A DNA stretch of 10,600 nt, from contig CAZXOC010000261.1 in NCBI GenBank assembly GCA_964642165.1, positions 1 to 10,600 of the forward strand, read 5' to 3'. This stretch comes from CAYRVX01 sp964642165. GTDB lineage: Bacteria; Planctomycetota; Phycisphaerae; SM23-33. The notes below the pieces were generated by a model. The model was given only the letters and a program-made list of their open reading frames with translations, did not search any database and was not told the DNA's origin. The position numbers were made by a program, and so were the translations under genes. The stretch's first letter is position 1. The number at the start of each line of letters is the position of its first letter. Of the stretch, positions 1-6,361 are shown piece by piece.

Positions 1-10
1 AAGCCCGCGA

Positions 11-60
11 CGTGACAGAAACGTCACGCCGCCACCGTACACCGACCACACCCCGTGTGG
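11..60 (-). terminator. Two hairpins downstream of the 655-aa oxidoreductase gene
   Basis: Two perfect inverted repeats lie just past the stop codon at 73-75. The nearer is CCACAC/GTGTGG (46-51 with 55-60) around a 3-base loop. The farther is CGTGAC/GTCACG (11-16 with 23-28) around a 6-base loop. Their place at the 3' end of a two-gene minus-strand operon suggests transcription termination or 3'-end stabilisation. Neither is followed by a T-run on the minus strand, so a classical intrinsic terminator is not shown. No gene is visible in bases 1-72. Confidence 0.4.
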
Positions 61-72
61 CAGCCGGAGCGG

Positions 73-2040
73 CTAGGGCCTCGGCGCGGCCAGGACCGCC
101 GAGGCATGGCGGGCGAGCACGCCGCGGAGGTCCCTCGTGTATTGGCGCAGGATCTTTTCTCCCTTGCCTTTATGATCTCCGCAGCGGTACAGCGCGCGGG
201 CCAGGACGATCTCGCGAAGCGGCTCGACGCGGCTGCGCGGCGCTTGGGGCCGCGTCTGCACGTGGCCGGACATGCCGGGTCGGGCGAGCACGCGTGCGAG
301 GACCGGCGCGGCCGCCGGGTCGCCGAGGGTCTCCAGCGCGATCGCGACGGCGCGGTGGTGGGACAGGGCCACCCGGGCGTCGAGCCGGTCGGCCCACGTC
401 AGCAGGCCCGGCAGGGCGCGGCGGTCGCGCGTGGAGCCCAAGGCCAGGATGAGCGCGTCCAGGCGGGTCGGCAGGTGGGAGAACTCCGCCATGGCGCCGA
501 GGGGGAGCCGGGGGTCCCAGTCCTCGGCGGCTTCGAGCGAGGCCAGGAGCGTCTCGATGCCCGTCGCGTCGCCGCAGACGCCCAGGAAGCGGGCGCAGGT
601 GAGCTTTCCGGCCCGCGTGGTCGCGGCGGCATGGGCCTTGCGAAGCAGCGGCAGGGCCCGCTCGACGTGGGCGAGGACGATGGCGGCCTCCTTGCCTGCC
701 GTCGGCCCGCCGGCGAGGGATGCCACCGCCTTGGCGAGCCGCTCGGCGGGCACGGGGAAGCTGTCCTCGTGCGTCAGCACTTCCCCGGGCAGGTTGCCGA
801 TCTCCACGAGGTGCTTCTGGAGGGCCTCGACGTCGATCTCGCGGGGCGACGTGCGGGCCCGGGCGGCCATGGCGGCCGCGACGCCGGCGGCGTAGCCCTG
901 GTTCTGAAGGTCGGCCTGCATGCGGAGCAGCGCCATGGCGTCGCGGTGGGCGCTGGTGGCCAGGCCGACCACCAGCAGGCCGCGCAGCCCCTTCGGCAGC
1001 AGGCAGCGGTAGGGCGTATAGGGGCTGCCGCCGGCGGGTCGGCCGTCGGGCCCGGGGCCCACCAGCGCGAAGTACGGGTGGACGGGGTAGCCGTGGGAGT
1101 CGTAGTTGCTGGCGGACTGCACGATCGTGTCGGGAAAGGTCCGCCCGGCCATCTGGTCCAGGATCGTCAGCACGTAGTCGCCGACGATACGCCGCCGCTC
1201 GCGCGTGTCGAGGAGCTGGGCGGTGTCGTACCCGCCGCGGCGGCGCGCCGCGAGGAAGGCCCGCCACGCGTCCACCACGTCGGCGTCGTCCACGAGGAGG
1301 TAGTCGGAGTTGGTGTACCCGGCCCCGAGCTTGCGTACGGGCAGCCCCGCGCCCTGGACGGCGACGTGGGCGGCGTCGACGAAGACGGTCCGGGCGCCGG
1401 CGGCGTGGGCGACGTCGGCGTTGCCCGTCGCGTCGACCACCACCCTCGCCAGCACGGCGCCGCGCCCGTGCGGCGTGGCGATCACCACGCCCCCCACGCG
1501 CTGGCCCTCGACGACGGCCCCGCAGCCCAGGCAGCCGAACCACACGTCGGCGCCGGCACGGCGGAGCTCTCGCCGCCAGTACTCCGCCTTGACGCGCGGG
1601 TCCCAGCTTCGCCCCCCCCTGCTGCCCTTGCCGCCGGCGAGGGCGGCCACGCCGCGGTCCACCTCGGCCGTGAAGCCCACGACGCGCCCGCGATGGTAGC
1701 GGCTGATCAGCCCCGCCGTGCCCACCCCGCCGAGCTGGTGGAGGTACTCCACCACGAGCGTTCGGGCGCCTTGCCGGGCGGCGGCGATGCCCGCCGGGGC
1801 GCCGCTCGTGCCCCCGCCGACCACGACCACGTCGTACTCGCCGAGGACCGGCAGCGCCGCCGCGGGCGAGTCGATCGTCGCCAGGCCGCGGTCCGTCGGG
1901 CGCACGCCGCGAAGGACCTCCCGCACGTCGCCCTTCGCCGCCGCCCGCCCGGCCGAGGCGCCGGACGACACGCCCGCGCCTGCCGGCCGTTCCAGGCCGA
2001 GAATCGCGGCCAGCGCGACGGGCAGGAGTCTTCGCGTCAT
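73..2040 (-). CDS. Exported FAD-dependent oxidoreductase with HEAT-like C-terminal region (short paralogue)
   Basis: The 655-aa product is a flavoprotein of the FAD_oxidored type (PF12831-like). It should bind FAD and oxidise or reduce an unknown substrate outside the cytoplasm. Residues 1-22 form a signal peptide with an AGA cleavage site. The dinucleotide-binding motif GGGTSG is at 75-80 after the hydrophobic strand DVVVV, and the second FAD motif VVDATGN is at 201-207. A CLGC pair (C170, C173) sits between them. From about residue 451 to the end there are alpha-helical HEAT-like repeats. ATG 2040 is preceded by GGAG about 10 bases upstream. The protein matches the C-terminal half of the adjacent 1149-aa gene almost throughout, including the inter-domain linker GDVREVLRGVRP (37-48), which here directly follows the signal region. 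It lies 39 bases downstream of that gene, so co-transcription is likely. The family is confident; the substrate is unknown. Confidence 0.88.
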   Translation of the reverse strand: MTRRLLPVALAAILGLERPAGAGVSSGASAGRAAAKGDVREVLRGVRPTDRGLATIDSPAAALPVLGEYDVVVVGGGTSGAPAGIAAARQGARTLVVEYLHQLGGVGTAGLISRYHRGRVVGFTAEVDRGVAALAGGKGSRGGRSWDPRVKAEYWRRELRRAGADVWFGCLGCGAVVEGQRVGGVVIATPHGRGAVLARVVVDATGNADVAHAAGARTVFVDAAHVAVQGAGLPVRKLGAGYTNSDYLLVDDADVVDAWRAFLAARRRGGYDTAQLLDTRERRRIVGDYVLTILDQMAGRTFPDTIVQSASNYDSHGYPVHPYFALVGPGPDGRPAGGSPYTPYRCLLPKGLRGLLVVGLATSAHRDAMALLRMQADLQNQGYAAGVAAAMAARARTSPREIDVEALQKHLVEIGNLPGEVLTHEDSFPVPAERLAKAVASLAGGPTAGKEAAIVLAHVERALPLLRKAHAAATTRAGKLTCARFLGVCGDATGIETLLASLEAAEDWDPRLPLGAMAEFSHLPTRLDALILALGSTRDRRALPGLLTWADRLDARVALSHHRAVAIALETLGDPAAAPVLARVLARPGMSGHVQTRPQAPRSRVEPLREIVLARALYRCGDHKGKGEKILRQYTRDLRGVLARHASAVLAAPRP

Positions 2041-2828
2041 CGTGCGGCGGCTCCGTGGCGGAAGATGGCCGGGCCGAGGCTACGGGGCGTTTCGTCCGGC
2101 CTGGAGGATGGCGTGGGCGTGGCGGGCGAAGTGCCCGCGGACGTCCCTCGTGAAGCTCTCGAGGCTCTTGCGCCCGAGGTGCTTCCAGTCGCCCAGGCGG
2201 TACAGCGCGCGGGCGACGATGATCTCCCGCAGCGGGCGGGATCGCTCCTGGCCGGCGGCCGGGGCGAGCATGGCGTGGCCGGTCATGCCGGGCTTGGCGA
2301 GCAGCTCGCCGAGCGGCCTGGCCGCCGACTTCTCGCCGATCAGCTCCAGCGCCAACGCGCAGGCCCGGTGGTGCGAGAACTCCGACGCCGTCGTGAGCAG
2401 CTTGACCTTCTCGACGATGGCGGGGACGGCCTTCTTCTCGCCGGCCATGCCCAGCGCGATGATGTAGCGGTCCAGCGGGCTGAGGGCCTGGCCGAACTGC
2501 CCCATGCCTCGGAAGTTCCAGCCGCGGTCCCATTTCGGGATCGCCCGGACCGCGGCGATAAGCGTCTCGGCGCCGCTGTCGTCGCCGCAGGCCGCCAGGA
2601 TGTGGGCGTACCGCAGCCTGGCGGTCTCGTCGGCGGCCTGGGCGTAGGCCCGCTGGAGCATCGGGATCGCCTGCTCCCTGTGGGCCATGACGATCGCCAC
2701 GTTGTGGTGGCTCTTGTCCACGTCCCGCAGGGCGGCGGCGATCTTCGCCTTCGACATGGGGTAGGAGTCCTTCCACGCCAACGCCTCGGCGGGGATGCAG
2801 CCCATCTCCACGAGGTGCTTCTGGAGGG
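800..2828. repeat. Tandem gene-duplication remnant, including a 25-base identity
   Basis: Bases 800-824 and 2804-2828 are identical over 25 positions. They encode the same LQKHLVE segment in the two paralogous oxidoreductases. Other shorter runs match across the genes (for example around the IDATGN and DTRERRR codons). This is coding homology from duplication, not a mobile-element repeat. Confidence 0.7.
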
Positions 2829-5529
2829 TCCGCAGGTCCACGTCGCGGACCATGCCGCCGCTCTTGGCGGACATGGCGGCCGCGCAGCCCGCCGCGTAGC
2901 CCACGTTCTGCACGTCCGGCTGCATCCGGATCAGCGGCACGGCGTCGCGGTGCACGCTGATGCCCAGCCCGATCACCAGCACGCCGTCCCAGCCGGAGGG
3001 GATCAGGCAGCGATACGGCACGTAGCAGTCCATGCTCTTGTGCTCGGGGTGCGTGGGGACGAAGAACGGGTGCACCGTGTAGCCGTGCGTGTCGAAGTTC
3101 GTCCGGCAGCGCCCGATCACGTCGGGGTAGGTCCGCCCGTTGACCTGGTCGAGGATGGTCATGACGACGTCGCCGCGGATCCGCCGGCGCTCCCGCGTGT
3201 CGATGAGCTGGCCCATGTCGAACGCGCCGCGGTACTTCTTGCGGGCGGAGAGGAACAGCCGCCAGACGTCCACCATGTCCGTCTCGTCGACGAACGTGTA
3301 GTCGGTGTTGGTGTAGTCGGCCCCGAGGGCGTGCGGGGGCAAGCCCGTGCCCTGGACGGCGAGGAAGTCGCCGGCGGTGTGGATATAGGGGGCGCCCGCG
3401 GCGGCGGCGACGTCGGCGTTGCCGGTGGCGTCGATGACGACGTCGGCGAGGACGACGCCTCGTCCGGCCGGCGTGGCCACCACCGCGCCGCGAACGCGGC
3501 TGCCCTCGACGAAGGCCCCGCAGCCGACGCAGCCGAACCAGAGGTCCCCGCCGGCCCTGCGGATCTCACGGCGGTAGTACTCGATCTTCCAGTCGACCTT
3601 GGTGCTCTTGCCCTTCTGCCCGCCGATCGCGGCGACGCCCTGGTCGATCTCCGCCGTGAAGCCGCCGCGGTAGCCGTGGTAATACTTGCCGATCAGCCCC
3701 ATCGTACTGACGCCGCCCAGGCCGTGCAGGTACTCCACCGTCAACGCCCGCGCGCCCTTCCGAGCCGCCGCGATCGCCGCCGGCGCCCCGCCCGTGCCCC
3801 CGCCGATCACCACCACGTCGTAGCGCCCCACCACCGGCAGGGGGCGAGACGCCGACGCCACCGTCGGCAGGTCCTGGATCGGGCGGACGCCTGTCAGGAA
3901 CTCGCGCACGTCGCCCTCGGCGGCCGGCTCGACCTCGCCGCCGGGCAACTTCACGCCGATCGGCTTGGCGCGCCGCTTCGCTTCGGCCGCCGCGGCCAGG
4001 CCGATCCGTTCGCCGACGGCCATCAGCCCCGTGGGTCGAAGCAGCTTCGCCGCCACCTCGCGGGCCACGTCCGCGCAGCCGCCCAGGACGAAGACGCCGT
4101 CCACGCCCTCCGGGCGGAAGACGCCCAGGTCCACCTTCGCCGCGCCCGGCCAGGCGCCACGCAGGGCCTCGCGCCCGACCATCGCGTCCGGGGGCACCTC
4201 GAAGAGCCCCTCCGACGTGCGCAGGACCTGCGGGTTCCAGGTCCGGTCGCGGGCGGCCTGCTCGGCGGCGGCGAAGGAGGCATAGGAGGCGTCCTTCATC
4301 GGCAGCTCGAGTGTGTACTCGATGATATCGGCCTCCCGGCCGGTGGCCCGGCCGCTGCGGCCGTCGCGGCTGCGGGCTACGACGGGAAACGCCCGGCCGA
4401 TCTTCCGGCCGGTCATGCCCTTGCCCGCCATCACCTCGCCGCCGATCACGACCTGCCGGAACGTGTGCTTGCCGGGCGGGTAGGTCGAGAACTTCGCCCC
4501 CGCCAGGCGGGCAACCGTCGCGCGCTCGGTCGCGTCGATGATCGCCTTGGCCACGACGGCCTGGCGCCCGGCGCGGTTGGCCATCACGATGCCCGCCGGC
4601 TTGCCCTCGGCATCCCGCAGCACGTCCGTCGGGAAGCAGCCGTAGAGGAACTTCACGCCCGCCGCCTCCAGGGCGGCATCCAGCGTCACCTTCACCTGCA
4701 TCGGCGTGGTCACCTTCGGGAGGGGCTTCTTCTGGACGGGCTTGGGCCTCGCGGCCGCGTCGTCGGCCGTCCTGATGATCACCTCGCCCAGCAGCACGCG
4801 CCCGGCGGCGGCGGTCTTCTTGACGGCCAGGCGCACGTAGCGTGCCTCGGCCGTCACCTGCAGGACGATCTCGATGCTCGGGTCGGTCCCGCCGACCTTG
4901 CCGAGGAGCTTGTTCTCGCCCGTGCGGGCGTGCGTCCAGGTCTTCTTGTCGGCGCTGGTGGCGACCTCGACGGCCTCGACCTCGAAGTCCCCGTCGCGCT
5001 GGAAGGCCAGCACGTGGACGCTCTTGAGCTTGCGCGCCTTGCCCAGGTCGCAGGTGATCGTCACGTCGCCGTCGTACTGGACGGACTGCGTGGGCGCGTC
5101 GTGGTACCGGCCGTCACACAGGCGCGACGGCTTGCGGGTGTCGCGGTGCTTCGCCGCCGAGGGGATGCTCGTCTCGTAGGTGAAGCGCGCGCCCTTGCGG
5201 ATCGCCGCCGCGCCGGTGAGCTTCACGTCGAAGAGCCGCCGGCCGAGGGCCGTCTCCGGCTGCTCGTTCGCGCGTAGCCACAGGCGCAGCGTCGCGCACA
5301 GGTCCTCGCCGAGGTACGTCTTCGGCGCGGCGAGGAAGACCGACGCGCCCTTCCGGGCCGCGGCGACGGCGGCCTCGACGGCGTGCGTCGAACCGCCCAC
5401 CACCACCACGTCCACGTCGTAGGCCACCGGGATCTTCCTTGCCGATTCCCGCACGACCTGCGCCGCCGCCGCGCCGCACGACGCCCCACAGATCGCGACC
5501 ACTGCCACCGACAAGAGCTTGACGTTCAT
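2040..5529 (-). promoter_or_regulatory. Probable two-gene operon of the FAD oxidoreductases
   Basis: The stop codon of the 1149-aa gene (2080-2082) and the start of the 655-aa gene (2040) are separated by 39 bases with no promoter-like or terminator-like sequence that I can see. The downstream gene has its own GGAG ribosome-binding site. Same-strand spacing and paralogy argue for one transcript starting in the divergent region right of 5529. Only a weak minus-strand -10 candidate (TATGGT, near 5601-5606) is visible there, without a good -35. Confidence 0.5.
2080..5529 (-). CDS. Exported two-module FAD-dependent oxidoreductase with inserted discoidin-like domain and HEAT-like tail
   Basis: The 1149-aa product has a signal peptide (about 1-23, AAAA before Q24). 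Module A follows: a FAD-type strand and glycine motif in altered form (GGSTHA, 45-50), a discoidin or F5/8 type C-like beta domain (about 124-255; LCDGRYH near 137, ARYVRLAV before the end), then the rest of the FAD fold with IIDATER at 330-336 in place of the usual DATGN. A linker (539-550) leads to module B, with intact GGGTGG (576-581), CVGC (C667, C670) and IDATGN (699-704). HEAT-like helices run from about 944 to the end. Module B plus the tail is the paralogue of the downstream 655-aa protein. The start at 5529 is chosen because AAGGAAGGA lies 7 bases upstream and a signal peptide follows; the frame stays open upstream to 6003 but that stretch is not protein-like. Module B is probably the active oxidoreductase, module A regulatory or inactive, and the discoidin-like domain may bind glycans. 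The substrate is unknown. Confidence 0.88.
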   Translation of the reverse strand: MNVKLLSVAVVAICGASCGAAAAQVVRESARKIPVAYDVDVVVVGGSTHAVEAAVAAARKGASVFLAAPKTYLGEDLCATLRLWLRANEQPETALGRRLFDVKLTGAAAIRKGARFTYETSIPSAAKHRDTRKPSRLCDGRYHDAPTQSVQYDGDVTITCDLGKARKLKSVHVLAFQRDGDFEVEAVEVATSADKKTWTHARTGENKLLGKVGGTDPSIEIVLQVTAEARYVRLAVKKTAAAGRVLLGEVIIRTADDAAARPKPVQKKPLPKVTTPMQVKVTLDAALEAAGVKFLYGCFPTDVLRDAEGKPAGIVMANRAGRQAVVAKAIIDATERATVARLAGAKFSTYPPGKHTFRQVVIGGEVMAGKGMTGRKIGRAFPVVARSRDGRSGRATGREADIIEYTLELPMKDASYASFAAAEQAARDRTWNPQVLRTSEGLFEVPPDAMVGREALRGAWPGAAKVDLGVFRPEGVDGVFVLGGCADVAREVAAKLLRPTGLMAVGERIGLAAAAEAKRRAKPIGVKLPGGEVEPAAEGDVREFLTGVRPIQDLPTVASASRPLPVVGRYDVVVIGGGTGGAPAAIAAARKGARALTVEYLHGLGGVSTMGLIGKYYHGYRGGFTAEIDQGVAAIGGQKGKSTKVDWKIEYYRREIRRAGGDLWFGCVGCGAFVEGSRVRGAVVATPAGRGVVLADVVIDATGNADVAAAAGAPYIHTAGDFLAVQGTGLPPHALGADYTNTDYTFVDETDMVDVWRLFLSARKKYRGAFDMGQLIDTRERRRIRGDVVMTILDQVNGRTYPDVIGRCRTNFDTHGYTVHPFFVPTHPEHKSMDCYVPYRCLIPSGWDGVLVIGLGISVHRDAVPLIRMQPDVQNVGYAAGCAAAMSAKSGGMVRDVDLRTLQKHLVEMGCIPAEALAWKDSYPMSKAKIAAALRDVDKSHHNVAIVMAHREQAIPMLQRAYAQAADETARLRYAHILAACGDDSGAETLIAAVRAIPKWDRGWNFRGMGQFGQALSPLDRYIIALGMAGEKKAVPAIVEKVKLLTTASEFSHHRACALALELIGEKSAARPLGELLAKPGMTGHAMLAPAAGQERSRPLREIIVARALYRLGDWKHLGRKSLESFTRDVRGHFARHAHAILQAGRNAP

Positions 5530-5629
5530 GAGCTGGTCCTTCCTTACGGCGGCCGCCTTGGGCCGTCGCCGCCGCGACCGCGGCCCGTTCCGCGCGATCA
5601 CCATAGCAGGAAACGAGCCGCGGGGCCAC

Positions 5630-5654
5630 GCGCTGCGACCGCCGGGCGCAGCGC
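5630..5654. repeat. 8-bp inverted repeat in the divergent intergenic region
   Basis: GCGCTGCG (5630-5637) and CGCAGCGC (5647-5654) are perfect inverted copies around a 9-base spacer. The repeat lies between the divergent starts at 5529 and 5804, upstream of the candidate plus-strand promoter. It could be an operator for a dimeric regulator or an RNA hairpin. Chance palindromes are frequent in such GC-rich sequence. Confidence 0.35.
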
Positions 5655-5693
5655 CGGGCTTTCGCGCGCCGGGCCCCGACGCCGAGGGCGGCC

Positions 5694-5723
5694 TTGGACG
5701 TCGAGGCACGAGGTCGCTATGAT
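5694..5723 (+). promoter_or_regulatory. Candidate sigma70-type promoter of the lipoprotein gene
   Basis: TTGGAC (5694-5699) and TATGAT (5718-5723) are separated by 18 bases. The -10 matches the consensus at five of six positions; the -35 matches mainly in its TTG. It is the best promoter-like match in the 274-base divergent region 5530-5803 and would give a leader of about 70 bases before ATG 5804. That leader begins with a short hairpin, CCCGG/CCGGG (5731-5735 with 5745-5749), and contains the palindrome CCGGATCCGG (5758-5767). Apart from these elements and the ribosome-binding sites, I see nothing else in the intergenic stretch. Confidence 0.4.
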
Positions 5724-5790
5724 TTGCGAGCCCGGAACGGTCAGCCGGGTGCCCTGCCCGGATCCGGCCGGCGGGGCCCGCGAACTCCCG

Positions 5791-5796
5791 AGGAGA
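5791..5796 (+). promoter_or_regulatory. Ribosome-binding site of the lipoprotein gene
   Basis: AGGAGA lies 7-8 bases before ATG 5804. A second ATG follows immediately at 5807; the spacing favours 5804, though 5807 is also possible. Confidence 0.75.
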
Positions 5797-5803
5797 TAAG
5801 GCC

Positions 5804-6292
5804 ATGATGAGAAGCAACGTGCTTCGGGCGTGTCTCGTGCTGCTGGCGGGCGGTGTCCTCGCAGGCGGCTGCGCCGACAACGAGCTGCTGGAGGACTTCG
5901 AGGACCACGGCGTCACGCTGGAGAAGACGGCCCGGCTGCGGTTCATCGGCTCGGAGGCCGACTTCGGCACCACCAAGGTCCGCGTCGTCGTCACGGACCG
6001 CAAGGCGATCGAGGCCCTGTGGCAGTTGATCGAGGAGGCCGAACCCGCCGACGCGTGGTATGACTCGGGCTACCGGGAGATCGAGTTCTACACGGCCGAG
6101 GCCGCCGAGAAGCCCGCGGCCGTCCTGCGCGTCAACGCGGGCGACTTCTGTCACATCGCGGGCTCGCCCCGGTACTACTACAGCCACGACGCCCACAAGA
6201 TGCGCGGGCTGTTCCGCTGCGAGGGGCTCCACGGCCTGATCATGAAGGACCTCACCGCCGAGCACAAGCGCCGTCAGGCCCGCCAGCGCTGA
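5804..6292 (+). CDS. Small lipoprotein of unknown function
   Basis: The 162-aa product starts with a basic n-region, a hydrophobic stretch and the lipobox-like LAGGC ending at Cys23. It should therefore be lipidated and anchored in a membrane, leaving a mature domain of about 140 residues. That domain is mixed alpha/beta: predicted strands (ARLRFIG, KVRVVVTD, EIEFYTA, AAVLRVN) alternate with an acidic helix (KAIEALWQLIEEAEPADAW). A later aromatic, cysteine-containing part (GDFCHIAG, YYYSHDAH, FRCEGLHGL) could bring C and H residues together. I do not recognise the family. It is divergent from the FAD operon and lies 69 bases before the AnmK-like gene on the same strand. A 12-bp palindrome CGCCCCGGGGCG (6295-6306) follows the stop codon without a T-run. 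The gene call rests on the strong ribosome-binding site, the lipoprotein signal and coding-like composition. Confidence 0.8.
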   Translation: MMRSNVLRACLVLLAGGVLAGGCADNELLEDFEDHGVTLEKTARLRFIGSEADFGTTKVRVVVTDRKAIEALWQLIEEAEPADAWYDSGYREIEFYTAEAAEKPAAVLRVNAGDFCHIAGSPRYYYSHDAHKMRGLFRCEGLHGLIMKDLTAEHKRRQARQR

Positions 6293-6347
6293 GCCGCCCC
6301 GGGGCGCTCGCGGCGGAATCCCGATGGCGGGCGCCGCGTCGCGGGCG

Positions 6348-6353
6348 TATCCT
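6348..6353 (+). promoter_or_regulatory. Candidate -10 element for a leaderless anmK transcript
   Basis: TATCCT fits the TANNNT pattern and ends 8 bases before ATG 6362, the distance at which transcription would begin at or near the A of the start codon. No Shine-Dalgarno sequence is visible before this ATG, unlike four of the other genes here. No good -35 is seen. This is a short-motif inference. Confidence 0.3.
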
Positions 6354-6361
6354 GGGTTGCG

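Noticed and set aside
170..2776. An 868-codon minus-strand frame crossing the boundary of the two oxidoreductase genes
   Set aside because: It is rich in Arg, Pro and Gly with no domain, and overlaps two well-supported genes in a different frame.
800..2828. The 25-base identical repeat as attachment sites or transposon ends
   Set aside because: Both copies lie in the same codon register of paralogous genes and encode the same conserved LQKHLVE segment, with no transposase or integrase nearby.
55..5277. A 1740-codon open frame on the plus strand, antisense to both oxidoreductase genes
   Set aside because: It has no ribosome-binding site or recognisable domain. Its runs of Arg, Gly, Ala, His and Asp are what antisense reading of GC-rich genes gives. 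It even shows the tandem duplication as its own shadow repeat.
5530..6003. N-terminal extension of the 1149-aa oxidoreductase up to an ATG at 6003
   Set aside because: The extension would put a low-complexity Ser/Arg/Pro stretch before an evident signal peptide, and it overlaps the lipoprotein gene. ATG 5529 has a strong ribosome-binding site.
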